Positions 45,461-53,964 of a DNA stretch of 64,000 nt are shown here, piece by piece; within the stretch, counting starts at the first letter, position 1, and each line of letters opens with the position of its first letter. The stretch comes from Streptomyces griseiscabiei (GTDB taxonomy: Bacteria; Actinomycetota; Actinomycetes; Streptomycetales; Streptomycetaceae): the NCBI RefSeq assembly GCF_020010925.1, contig NZ_JAGJBZ010000002.1, positions 682,001-746,000 on the forward strand, in the 5' to 3' direction. Under the pieces are notes generated by a model. The model was not told the origin of the DNA. It did not search any database and saw only the letters and a list, made by a program, of their open reading frames with translations. The position numbers and the translations under genes were made by a program.

Positions 45461-46276
45461 ATGTCTGACGCCAAGGCGGAGACCCACGCCAAGAAAAAGG
45501 CGGAGAACACAGCCTCGTCCCACACGCTTCTGGAAGGGCGGCTCGGCTATCAGCTCGAGTCCGCCCTTCTGGTGCGTGCGCTGACCCACCGTTCGTACGC
45601 GTACGAGAACGGCGGTCTGCCGACCAACGAGCGCCTGGAGTTCCTCGGGGACTCCGTGCTCGGCCTCGTGGTCACGGACACGCTGTACCGCACCCACCCC
45701 GACCTGCCCGAAGGCCAACTGGCCAAGCTGCGGGCCGCGGTGGTCAACTCTCGTGCGCTGGCGGAGGTGGGCCGCGGGCTCGACCTCGGCTCCTTCATCC
45801 GGCTCGGCCGCGGTGAAGAGGGCACAGGTGGCCGGGACAAGGCTTCCATCCTCGCCGACACCCTCGAAGCGGTGATCGGTGCGGTCTATCTCGACCAGGG
45901 ACTGGACTCGGCGGCGGAGCTGGTGCACCGGCTGTTCGACCCGCTGATCGAGAAGTCCTCGAACCTCGGAGCCGGCCTGGACTGGAAGACCAGTCTCCAG
46001 GAGCTCACCGCGACCGAGGGGCTCGGCGTGCCCGAGTACCTGGTCACGGAGACCGGCCCCGACCACGAGAAGACCTTCACCGCTGCCGCCCGCGTCGGAG
46101 GCGTCTCGTACGGCACCGGCACCGGCCGCAGCAAGAAGGAAGCGGAGCAGCAGGCGGCCGAGTCCGCCTGGCGTGCGATCCGCTCCGCGGCGGACGAGCG
46201 GGCGAAGGCGGCGGCCGAGGCCGCGGCTGCCGCCGACGACGCCACGGACACACCTTCGGACACCGCCCCGGCCTGA
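45461..46276 (+). CDS. rnc: Ribonuclease III
   Basis: A 271-residue RNase III that cuts double-stranded RNA in rRNA and mRNA processing. In Streptomyces it is also the AbsB regulator of antibiotic production. The signature [18 protein letters not shown] lies near residue 55, the second catalytic acidic region is [16 protein letters not shown], and the dsRNA-binding domain ([20 protein letters not shown] ... [14 protein letters not shown]) occupies about residues 165-240. An Ala-rich tail ends the protein. ATG start follows GAGAGG. Confidence 0.97.
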   Translation: MSDAKAETHAKKKAENTASSHTLLEGRLGYQLESALLVRALTHRSYAYENGGLPTNERLEFLGDSVLGLVVTDTLYRTHPDLPEGQLAKLRAAVVNSRALAEVGRGLDLGSFIRLGRGEEGTGGRDKASILADTLEAVIGAVYLDQGLDSAAELVHRLFDPLIEKSSNLGAGLDWKTSLQELTATEGLGVPEYLVTETGPDHEKTFTAAARVGGVSYGTGTGRSKKEAEQQAAESAWRAIRSAADERAKAAAEAAAAADDATDTPSDTAPA

Positions 46277-46358
46277 CACCGAGGCAGCCGCCCCCGGGCC
46301 CCCGCGAGGGGATGCGGGGGCGGTTTCCGTGTGTTGCCGGGTGCGGGTGCGGGTGCGT

Positions 46359-46475
46359 GGGGCTTCTCGCGCAGTTCCCCGCGCCCCTGAAAAGCAGGGG
46401 CTGCGCCCCGTGCTTTTCGTCCCGAAAGGGCCGTAGGCCTCTTTCAGGGGCGCGGGGAACTGCGCGACCAGCCCC
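46359..46475. repeat. 117-bp palindromic intergenic element (copy 2)
   Basis: Arms at 46359-46390 and 46444-46475 match in at least 29 of 32 positions. The centre matches copy 1 at 33.5 kb (AAAGCAGGGGCTGCGCCCCG and a following TGCTTTTC). It lies between rnc and mutM and can form a long hairpin. Confidence 0.85.
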
Positions 46476-46541
46476 CACCGAACCCGCACCCACCCACGAC
46501 CCGCACACCCCCCACCCCCCGCTCAACCTCCGGAGGACCCC

Positions 46542-47402
46542 GTGCCAGAACTGCCCGAGGTCGAGGTCGTCCGCCGTGGCCTGGCGCGCTGGGTGGCGCA
46601 CCGCACCGTCGCCGACGTGGCGGTGCTGCACCCCCGGGCGATCCGCCGGCACCTGGCCGGCCCGGAGGACTTCGCGCACCGGCTCAAGGGCCGCCGTATC
46701 GGCGAGCCCAGCCGACGCGGCAAATACCTGTGGCTGCCCGTGGAGGACACCGGCATCGCCGTCCTCGCCCACCTGGGCATGAGCGGCCAGCTGCTCGTGC
46801 AGCCGCACGACGCGGTGGACGAGAAGCACCTCAGGATCCGCGTGCGCTTCGCGGACGACCTGCGCACCGAACTCCGCTTCGTCGACCAACGCACCTTCGG
46901 TGGACTGTCGTTGCACGACACCACCCCCGACGGTCTGCCGGATGTCATCGCGCACATCGCCCGCGACCCCCTCGACCCGCTGTTCGACGCCGAGGCCTTC
47001 CACCAGGCGCTGCGCCGGAAGCGTACGACCGTCAAACGGGCCCTGCTGGACCAGTCGTTGATCAGCGGGGTCGGCAACATCTACGCCGACGAGGCGCTGT
47101 GGCGCGCCCGTATCCACTACGAGCGCCCCACCGCCGGTTTCACGCGCCCGCGCACCACCGAACTCCTGGGCCACGTACGGGACGTGATGAACGCGGCCCT
47201 CGCGGTGGGCGGCACGAGCTTCGACAGCCTCTACGTCAACGTGAACGGGGAGTCGGGGTACTTCGACCGGTCGCTGGACGCGTACGGCCGCGAGGGGCTG
47301 CCCTGCCGCCGCTGTGCCACGCCGATGCGGCGGCGGCCGTGGATGAACCGGTCCAGCTACTTCTGCCCGACCTGTCAGCGGGCGCCGCGCGTCTCGTCGT
47401 AA
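46542..47402 (+). CDS. mutM: Formamidopyrimidine-DNA glycosylase
   Basis: A 286-residue MutM/Fpg base-excision enzyme that removes oxidised purines such as 8-oxoguanine. The catalytic N-terminal Pro-Glu ([14 protein letters not shown]) is intact. The helix-two-turn-helix motif is [19 protein letters not shown], and the C-terminal zinc finger has CRRC and CPTC pairs. GTG start with CCGGAGGA upstream. Its 3' end overlaps the convergent HxlR gene by 28 bases. Confidence 0.96.
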   Translation: MPELPEVEVVRRGLARWVAHRTVADVAVLHPRAIRRHLAGPEDFAHRLKGRRIGEPSRRGKYLWLPVEDTGIAVLAHLGMSGQLLVQPHDAVDEKHLRIRVRFADDLRTELRFVDQRTFGGLSLHDTTPDGLPDVIAHIARDPLDPLFDAEAFHQALRRKRTTVKRALLDQSLISGVGNIYADEALWRARIHYERPTAGFTRPRTTELLGHVRDVMNAALAVGGTSFDSLYVNVNGESGYFDRSLDAYGREGLPCRRCATPMRRRPWMNRSSYFCPTCQRAPRVSS

Positions 47403-47815
47403 CGCGCGCGGGCCCGGAGCACGTCCTCCATGCGGTCCTCCACACAGGTGATGAGGGACAGCAGGCGCTCGGCGACCTCGCGGCCGAGCGGGGTGAGCGT
47501 GTAGTCGACGCGGGGCGGGTTGGTGGGCTGGGCCTCGCGGTGGACCAGGCCGTCGCGCTCCAGGGCGTGCAGGGTCTGGGAGAGCATCTTCTCGCTGACG
47601 CCGTCCACGCGGCGCCGCAGTTCGTTGAAGCGGAGCGACCCCTCGTGCAGCGCGCCCAGAGTGAGTCCACCCCAGCGGCCCGTGATGTGTTCCAGGGTGC
47701 CCCGCGACGGACAGTTCCTGGCGAAGACGTCGAAGGCCAGATCGTCCAGGTTCACCCCGGCCGCCTCCGCGGCGGCCGGCACCGGCGTCACGGCGGTCTG
47801 CGCGGCTGATTCCAT
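47375..47815 (-). CDS. HxlR-family transcriptional regulator
   Basis: A 146-residue winged-helix regulator of the HxlR type. The family start ([20 protein letters not shown]) contains the single conserved Cys often used for redox or electrophile sensing. The recognition region is [20 protein letters not shown] and the wing is [12 protein letters not shown]. The ATG giving [12 protein letters not shown] is preferred over one seven codons upstream. Its target is unknown. HxlR genes usually control a divergent neighbour, but here the upstream neighbour (the CAP-domain gene) is on the same strand. Confidence 0.9.
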   Translation of the reverse strand: MESAAQTAVTPVPAAAEAAGVNLDDLAFDVFARNCPSRGTLEHITGRWGGLTLGALHEGSLRFNELRRRVDGVSEKMLSQTLHALERDGLVHREAQPTNPPRVDYTLTPLGREVAERLLSLITCVEDRMEDVLRARARYDETRGAR

Positions 47816-47929
47816 ACCCCGAGGATACTCCCGCACAGCGCTAACCAGAAGACGGCACTAACCCTCGGTTAGCGACTCGCCCGGCAGGGAGGCGGTGCCG
47901 GAGGGGCGGTGGCCGCTCCGGCGTGTGGG

Positions 47930-48907
47930 CTAGTAGCCGAAGTCCTGCGTCCACCACGGTCCGCCGTCGCCCAGGTGGACGCCGACGCCGAGGGTCTTGA
48001 AGTCGCAGTTCAGGATGTTCGCCTTGTGGCCGGGGCTGTTCATCCACGCTTCCATGACCGCCTCGGCGGTGGCCTGGCCGCGGGCGATGTTCTCGCCGCC
48101 GAGGCCGGTGATGCCGAGGGCGGCCGCGCGGTCCCACGGGTCGTCGCCGTCGGGGGTGGTGTGGTCGAAGAAGCCGCGCAGGGCCATGTCCGCGCTGAAG
48201 GTCTCGGCCAGCTTCGCCAGATCGCTGTTCGCCGCCACCGGGCTGCAGCCGGCCTTGGCCCGCTCCTCGTTGACCAGCAGGAGGACCGCCGCCTCGGCCT
48301 GGGTCTCCACGGAGACCTCGACCGGGGGAGTGGTCTTCTCCTTCTCCTTGTCCTCGGTGGGCTTCTCGGACGGCTTCTCGGTCTTCTGCGAGCCGGAGCC
48401 CTTGCCCGCCTTGTCGGAGGGCTTCTCGGCCGGCTTCTCCGAGGGGGACGGGGTGTTCGACGGGGAGGCCTCGCGCTCGGCGTCGCGGCTGGTGGACTCG
48501 TCCTCGCGCTGTTCCTGCGCGGCGCCGTCCGTACCGCCCTGCTGGGTGGCCGCGCCCGTCGGCGAGCCGGCCGGGACCACCGTCTCGTTGCTGCTGCCCC
48601 CGCTGACCGCGTACTTGTCGCCGCCCGGCAGCACACCGGTGGCCACCGCGACGGTGCCGAGGGCGACGGCGGCGGAGACACCGAGGAGACCAGTCTTCAC
48701 CGGCGTCACGGTCCGCTTCTTGCGGCGACGCGAACCACCGCCGCGCGACGCGGACTGAGCGGCGTCGGCCTCCAGGAAGGCGGCGAACCCGTACAGGTTC
48801 TCCGGGCCGTAATGGGGCTCCTCGGTGGCGAAGCCCGTGTCCGTGACCCCGGCGGCGCGGCCCCCCCTGGCGGCGCGGCCGGCGGCGGAGCGTCGGTGGC
48901 GTCCCAT
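47930..48907 (-). CDS. CAP/SCP-domain protein with one membrane helix
   Basis: A 325-residue protein. A basic cytoplasmic N-terminus (MGRHRRSAAGRAARGG) leads to a transmembrane helix near residues 70-95 (TGLLGVSAAVALGTVAVATG). A Pro/Ser/Lys/Glu-rich linker with repeated EKP units (about residues 130-195) follows, and then a CAP domain (residues 200-325: LLLVNEERAKAGCSPVAANS, GENIARGQATAEAVMEAWMN, SPGHKANILNC). It should sit with the CAP domain outside the cell, tethered through the cell wall by the linker. CAP proteins may bind lipids or cell-wall material. The bacterial role is not established. Confidence 0.9.
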   Translation of the reverse strand: MGRHRRSAAGRAARGGRAAGVTDTGFATEEPHYGPENLYGFAAFLEADAAQSASRGGGSRRRKKRTVTPVKTGLLGVSAAVALGTVAVATGVLPGGDKYAVSGGSSNETVVPAGSPTGAATQQGGTDGAAQEQREDESTSRDAEREASPSNTPSPSEKPAEKPSDKAGKGSGSQKTEKPSEKPTEDKEKEKTTPPVEVSVETQAEAAVLLLVNEERAKAGCSPVAANSDLAKLAETFSADMALRGFFDHTTPDGDDPWDRAAALGITGLGGENIARGQATAEAVMEAWMNSPGHKANILNCDFKTLGVGVHLGDGGPWWTQDFGY

Positions 48908-49102
48908 GTTCTGGCCTTCCTCGTCCTTGCGTGTCCTGCGGTCAACGTCGAGATTGAGGATCTTGTCAACGTTGTGATCGTCGCCTTCACGAACCTCACA
49001 CGAAGGAGTGAGTTTCATATGAGATTCATTGGGTCGGGACGGTACAGCATGGCGCCAGGGGAGGGAGAGACCCGAGAGACATTGGCCCGTTAGCGTGCAG
49101 CC

Positions 49103-49384
49103 ATGAGCGAGGATGCACGGCTGGTCGTATGGGTGCGCGGACGGGTGCAAGGGGTGGGTTTCCGCTGGTTCACCCGGGCCAGAGCGCTGGAGATCGGGGG
49201 GCTGAGTGGTTTTGCTCTCAATTTGGCCGACGGACGGGTGCAGGTGGTCGCCGAAGGCCCCCGTGAGGCGTGCCAAGGGCTCCTGGAGTGGCTCCAGGGT
49301 GACGACACGCCCGGACGCGTGGACGGTGCCACCGAGATCTGGGACACACCGCGAGGGGGGTACGACGGCTTCGCCATCCGCTGA
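49103..49384 (+). CDS. acyP: Acylphosphatase
   Basis: A 93-residue acylphosphatase that hydrolyses carboxyl phosphates. The phosphate-binding loop with catalytic Arg is [13 protein letters not shown], and the catalytic Asn is in [19 protein letters not shown] start. It lies between the CAP-domain gene (divergent) and the smc region, as in other Streptomyces. Confidence 0.95.
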   Translation: MSEDARLVVWVRGRVQGVGFRWFTRARALEIGGLSGFALNLADGRVQVVAEGPREACQGLLEWLQGDDTPGRVDGATEIWDTPRGGYDGFAIR

Positions 49385-49785
49385 CCGCCTGAGGAGGGCC
49401 GGGGTCGGCGGGGGTGAAAATGGCGCCACAGGCATATGCCAGGAGCATGCACAAAACAGAAATGTGCAGGTGATTGCCAAGACGGACTTGTCATGGCAGG
49501 CTCCGAAGAGAGGATGATCCCCCCGCTCCGCCGGCCAGGAGAGGTCCCCGAACCGCCGCAGCGCCGCCCGTCCGGGGCCGCGCCGCACCGGGGCGCCCGT
49601 CAATGCGGGGCGTGATCGTGTTGACCGTCAAACTTTTTGGTGAGACGCTGAAAGCAACCCCGCGCACCTTAGCTGTTTGGCATGGAGAACGGCAGCAAAA
49701 CTCAACAGTGCCAAGCAATGCGGGTGCGATTCCCTCACGACCCACACCGCTTCGGTCGGTCACTCAGTGTGGAGGACCATCCATC
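49385..49785. other. Gene-free region before the small coiled-coil gene
   Basis: About 400 bases, AT-richer than the surroundings. Two short palindromes stand out: GGCATATGCC near 49432-49441 and TTGACCGTCAA at 49621-49631. The second could overlap a -35 box (TTGACC). GGAGGA at 49771-49776 is the ribosome-binding site of the next gene. No tRNA or clear small RNA can be supported. Confidence 0.5.
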
Positions 49786-49986
49786 ATGGCAAAGGCGCTT
49801 CTCGGTTACGTCGGCGGCTCCGATCCGCGACTCCTCGCCGAGATGCGACGGCTCCAGCAGCGTGTCCAGGACCTGGAATCCGAGCTCGGACGTATCCAGG
49901 CGGAGAACGACGCGCTGACGGCTGCCGCTTCTCACGACTCGCTCATGGAGCTCGACGCACGCCAGGCGGAGCCTGCGCTCACCTGA
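49786..49986 (+). CDS. Small coiled-coil protein (66 residues)
   Basis: A 66-residue protein. After MAKALLGYVGGSDPRLLAEM comes a heptad coiled coil (RRLQQRVQDLESELGRIQAE), then a short disordered tail. It has the size and layout of small actinobacterial coiled-coil proteins near smc. The strong ribosome-binding site and the terminator downstream support it as real. It is separately transcribed. Function unknown; a role with SMC or the nucleoid is only positional inference. Confidence 0.85.
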   Translation: MAKALLGYVGGSDPRLLAEMRRLQQRVQDLESELGRIQAENDALTAAASHDSLMELDARQAEPALT

Positions 49987-50076
49987 TCACTGCATCGACA
50001 CATCGCACCACGACAGACAGCAGTGGTCGGGCTGCCCGTATCAGCCGCTAGTCAGCCGCTAAGTTGTCGGATCTGC

Positions 50077-50105
50077 AAGGGACGCCTTCACTCAAGGCGT
50101 CCCTT
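50077..50105 (+). terminator. Terminator before smc
   Basis: Perfect 12-bp stem AAGGGACGCCTT / AAGGCGTCCCTT with loop CACTC, followed by a T-rich run (CTTTCTTTCC). A good intrinsic terminator for the small coiled-coil gene. Confidence 0.92.
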
Positions 50106-50251
50106 CTTTCTTTCCCCCGCGCCCCCGCGCCGACTCCCCCGTATCTCCGCGTCGCTCTTACCCTCTTCAACGTTTGATGTGCCCTGCACGTTCATATGTG
50201 AAACCGCGCGTTCATGGAGTGGGACAAGGCCGGAAGGTAGAGTCCAGCGCC

Positions 50252-53200
50252 GTGCACCTCAAGGCCCTGACCCTCCGCGGGTTCAAATCGTTCGCCTCGG
50301 CGACCACACTCCGGTTCGAGCCGGGCATCACGTGTGTCGTCGGACCGAACGGTTCGGGCAAGTCCAATGTCGTGGACGCCCTCAGCTGGGTCATGGGGGA
50401 GCAGGGCGCGAAGTCGCTGCGCGGCGGCAAGATGGAGGACGTCATCTTCGCCGGCACCACCGGGCGGCCGCCGCTCGGCCGCGCCGAGGTGTCCCTCACC
50501 ATCGACAACTCCGACGGGGCCCTGCCCATCGAGTACGCCGAGGTCACGATCACGCGGATCATGTTCCGCAACGGCGGCAGCGAGTACCAGATCAACGGCG
50601 ACACCTGCCGTCTCCTCGACATCCAGGACCTGCTCTCCGACTCCGGCATCGGCCGCGAGATGCACGTCATCGTCGGCCAGGGCCAGCTCGACTCCGTCCT
50701 GCACGCCGACCCCATGGGCCGCCGCGCCTTCATCGAGGAAGCCGCCGGAGTCCTCAAGCACCGCAAGCGCAAGGAGAAGGCGCTGCGGAAACTGGACGCC
50801 ATGCAGGCCAACCTGGCCCGCGTCCAGGACCTCACCGACGAACTCCGCCGCCAGCTCAAGCCGCTGGGCCGGCAGGCCGCCGTCGCCCGCCGCGCCGCCG
50901 TCATCCAGGCCGACCTGCGCGACGCCCGGCTGCGCCTGCTCGCCGACGACCTCGTACGGCTCCAGGCGGCGCTGCGTACCGAGGTCGCCGACGAGGCCGC
51001 GCTGAAGCAGCGCAAGGAAGCCGCCGAGACCGAACTGAAGAAGGCCCTCCAGCGCGAAGCACACCTGGAGGGCGAGGTACGCCGACTGGCCCCGCGCCTC
51101 CAGCGGGCCCAGGAGACCTGGTACGAACTGTCCCAGCTCGCCGAGCGGGTGCGCGGCACCATCTCGCTGGCCGACGCCCGGGTCAAGAGCGCCACCTCCT
51201 CTCCCCCCGAGGAGCGGCGGGGCCGCGACCCGGAGGACATGGAGCGCGAGGCCGCCCGTGTCCGTGAACAGGAGGCCGAGCTGGAGGCGGCCTGCGAAGC
51301 CGCCGAGCGGGCGCTGGAGGACACGGTCGAGCACCGGGCCGAACTGGAACGCCAACTGGCCGTCGAGGAACGCCGGCTGAAGGACGTCGCCCGCTCCATC
51401 GCCGACCGCCGCGAGAGCCTCGCCCGGCTGGGCGGCCAGGTCAACGCCGCCCGCTCCCGCGCGGCCTCCGCCCAGGCCGAGATCGACCGCCTCGCCGCCG
51501 CCCGCGACGAGGCACGGGAGCGGGCCGTCGCCGCCCAGGAGGAGTACGAGGCGCTGAAGGCCGAGGTCGACGGCCTCGACGCCGACGACTCCGAACTCGC
51601 CGAGCTGCACGACACCGCCAAGCGCGCCCTGGCCGAGGCCGAGTCCACGCTCACCGCCGCCCGCGAGGCCACCACCACCGCCGAACGCCGCCGCGCCGCC
51701 ACCCAGGCCCGCCACGAGGCCCTCGCCCTGGGCCTGCGCCGCAAGGACGGCACGGGCGCGCTGCTCACCGCGACGGACCGGCTCGGCGGAGTGCTCGGCC
51801 CGGCCGCCGAACTGCTGACCATCACCCCGGGCCACGAGGTCGCCCTCGCGGCGGCCTTCGGCGCGGCGGCCGACGCGATCGCGGTGACCAGCCCCGCCTC
51901 CGCCGCCGAGGCGATCCGCCTGCTGCGCAAGCAGGACGCCGGCCGCGCTGCCCTGCTGCTCGCCGGGGCACCCGAAGAGCCGACTCCAGCACCTCCGAGG
52001 GACGCGGGGAACCACGCGACCGGCCACGACGGATCCGCGGACGACAGAGGGCCCCTCCCGGCGTCCCCTGCCGCACACTTCGCCGCAGACCTGGTCCGCA
52101 CCCCTTCCGACCTCACCCCCGCCGTCCGCCGCCTCCTCCACCGCATCGTCGTCGTGGACACCCTCGAAGACGCCGAGGCCCTCGTCTACGCCCGCCCCGA
52201 CCTCACCGCCGTCACCGCCGAGGGTGACCTGCTCGGGGCCCACTTCGCCCACGGCGGCTCCGCCGGCGCGCCCAGCCTGCTGGAGGTGCAGGCCTCCGTC
52301 GACGAGGCCGCGGCCGAGCTGGAGGAACTGGCCGTACGGTGCGAGGAGTTGGCCGAGGCCCAGGAGAGCGCCGTCGAACTGCGCCGGGAACGGGCCGGGC
52401 TCGTCGAGGAGCTGGGGGAGCGGCGCCGGGCGGCCGAGCGGGAGAAGTCCGCCGTCGCCCAGCAGCTCGGACGGCTCGCCGGACAGGCCAGGGGCGCCGC
52501 CGGGGAGGCCGAGCGGTCCACGGCCGCCGCGGCCCGGGCGCAGGACGCGCTCGACCGGGCCGTGGAGGAGGCCGAGGAGCTGGCCGAACGGCTCGCGGTG
52601 GCCGAGGAGATGCCCGTCGAGGAGGAACCGGACACCTTCGTACGGGACCGGCTCGCGGCGGACGGGGCCAACGCGCGGCAGACCGAGATGGAGGCGCGGC
52701 TCCAGGTGCGGACGCACGAGGAGCGGGTGAAGGGGCTCGCGGGGCGTGCCGACTCCCTCGACCGGGCCGCGCGCGCCGAGCGCGAGGCGCGGGCGCGCGC
52801 CGAACAGCGCAGGGCGCGGCTGCGGCACGAGGCGGCCGTCGCGGAGGCCGTCGGCTCCGGCGCCCGGCAGCTGCTCCTGCACGTCGAGGTCTCCCTCGCC
52901 CGCGCGGAGGCAGAGCGCACCGCCGCGGACACCGCCAAGGCCCGCCGGGAGCGGGAACTCGCGCAGGCCCGTGGCGAGGGGCGCGATCTCAAGGCCGAGC
53001 TGGACAAACTGACCGACTCCGTCCACCGGGGCGAGGTGCTCGGTGCCGAGAAGCGGATGCGGATCGAGCAACTGGAGACCAAGGCGCTGGAGGAACTGGG
53101 CGTCGAGCCGGAGGGGCTGATCGCGGAGTACGGGCCCGACCAGCTCGTACCGCCGTCGCCCCCGGCGGACGGGGAGGAACTGCCGGACGATCCGGAGCAT

Positions 53201-53872
53201 CCCCGCAACCAGCCGAAGACGTTCCACCGGGCCGAGCAGGAGAAGCGGCTGAGGGCCGCCGAGCGGGCGTACCAGCAGCTCGGCAAGGTCAATCCGCTGG
53301 CGCTGGAGGAGTTCGCCGCGCTGGAGGAGCGGCACAAGTTCCTCAGCGAGCAGCTGGAGGACCTGAAGAAGACCCGCGCCGATCTGCTGCAGGTGGTGAA
53401 GGAGGTCGACGAGCGGGTCGAGCAGGTCTTCACCGAGGCCTACTGGGACACCGCACGGGAGTTCGAGGGCGTCTTCAGCCGGCTGTTCCCCGGTGGCGAG
53501 GGACGGCTGATCCTCACTGACCCGGACAACATGCTCACCACCGGCGTCGACGTCGAGGCCCGGCCGCCGGGCAAGAAGGTCAAGCGGCTGTCGCTGCTCT
53601 CCGGTGGGGAGCGGTCGCTGACCGCCGTGGCCATGCTGGTGTCGATCTTCAAGGCGCGGCCCAGCCCGTTCTATGTGATGGACGAGGTCGAGGCGGCGCT
53701 CGACGACACCAACCTCCAGCGGCTGATCCGGATCATGCAGGAGCTGCAGGAGGCCTCGCAGCTGATCGTGATCACTCACCAGAAGCGGACCATGGAGGTC
53801 GCCGACGCGCTGTACGGCGTGTCCATGCAGGGCGACGGTGTCTCGAAGGTGATCAGCCAGCGGTTGCGTTAG
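50252..53872 (+). CDS. smc: Chromosome segregation ATPase SMC
   Basis: A 1,206-residue SMC that forms condensin with ScpAB to organise and segregate chromosomes. Walker A is VVGPNGSGKSNVVDAL (about residues 30-45). A first coiled coil (to about 490), a hinge (about 500-690), a second coiled coil, the signature LSGGERSLTAVAML and Walker B FYVMDEVEAALDD follow. The GTG giving VHLKALTLRGFKSF is preferred over upstream starts because GGAAGG precedes it. The hinge contains a poorly conserved insert (about residues 580-605, TPAPPRDAGNHATGHDG) whose DNA resembles the dispersed palindromic element. No frame break was found. Confidence 0.96.
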   Translation: MHLKALTLRGFKSFASATTLRFEPGITCVVGPNGSGKSNVVDALSWVMGEQGAKSLRGGKMEDVIFAGTTGRPPLGRAEVSLTIDNSDGALPIEYAEVTITRIMFRNGGSEYQINGDTCRLLDIQDLLSDSGIGREMHVIVGQGQLDSVLHADPMGRRAFIEEAAGVLKHRKRKEKALRKLDAMQANLARVQDLTDELRRQLKPLGRQAAVARRAAVIQADLRDARLRLLADDLVRLQAALRTEVADEAALKQRKEAAETELKKALQREAHLEGEVRRLAPRLQRAQETWYELSQLAERVRGTISLADARVKSATSSPPEERRGRDPEDMEREAARVREQEAELEAACEAAERALEDTVEHRAELERQLAVEERRLKDVARSIADRRESLARLGGQVNAARSRAASAQAEIDRLAAARDEARERAVAAQEEYEALKAEVDGLDADDSELAELHDTAKRALAEAESTLTAAREATTTAERRRAATQARHEALALGLRRKDGTGALLTATDRLGGVLGPAAELLTITPGHEVALAAAFGAAADAIAVTSPASAAEAIRLLRKQDAGRAALLLAGAPEEPTPAPPRDAGNHATGHDGSADDRGPLPASPAAHFAADLVRTPSDLTPAVRRLLHRIVVVDTLEDAEALVYARPDLTAVTAEGDLLGAHFAHGGSAGAPSLLEVQASVDEAAAELEELAVRCEELAEAQESAVELRRERAGLVEELGERRRAAEREKSAVAQQLGRLAGQARGAAGEAERSTAAAARAQDALDRAVEEAEELAERLAVAEEMPVEEEPDTFVRDRLAADGANARQTEMEARLQVRTHEERVKGLAGRADSLDRAARAEREARARAEQRRARLRHEAAVAEAVGSGARQLLLHVEVSLARAEAERTAADTAKARRERELAQARGEGRDLKAELDKLTDSVHRGEVLGAEKRMRIEQLETKALEELGVEPEGLIAEYGPDQLVPPSPPADGEELPDDPEHPRNQPKTFHRAEQEKRLRAAERAYQQLGKVNPLALEEFAALEERHKFLSEQLEDLKKTRADLLQVVKEVDERVEQVFTEAYWDTAREFEGVFSRLFPGGEGRLILTDPDNMLTTGVDVEARPPGKKVKRLSLLSGGERSLTAVAMLVSIFKARPSPFYVMDEVEAALDDTNLQRLIRIMQELQEASQLIVITHQKRTMEVADALYGVSMQGDGVSKVISQRLR
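51996..52032. repeat. Repeat-like sequence inside the smc hinge
   Basis: GAGGGACGCGGGGAACCACG followed by CGACCGGCCACGAC aligns with the right arm of the intergenic elements (AGGGGCGCGGGGAACTGCGC then GACCGGCC). It is read in frame as part of the hinge loop. Confidence 0.6.
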
Positions 53873-53964
53873 GCGTTTCCGAGCGGGGGTAGGCGGGGCT
53901 GGTCCAGCAGATCACCAGGCCCGTTCCCCCTACATCGGCGACGTGCCCGCCGAGGAGTACAGAC

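Noticed and set aside
49682..49760. tRNA-like T-arm (GGGTGCGATTCCC) upstream of the small coiled-coil gene
   Set aside because: No acceptor stem, D-arm or anticodon arm can be folded around it.
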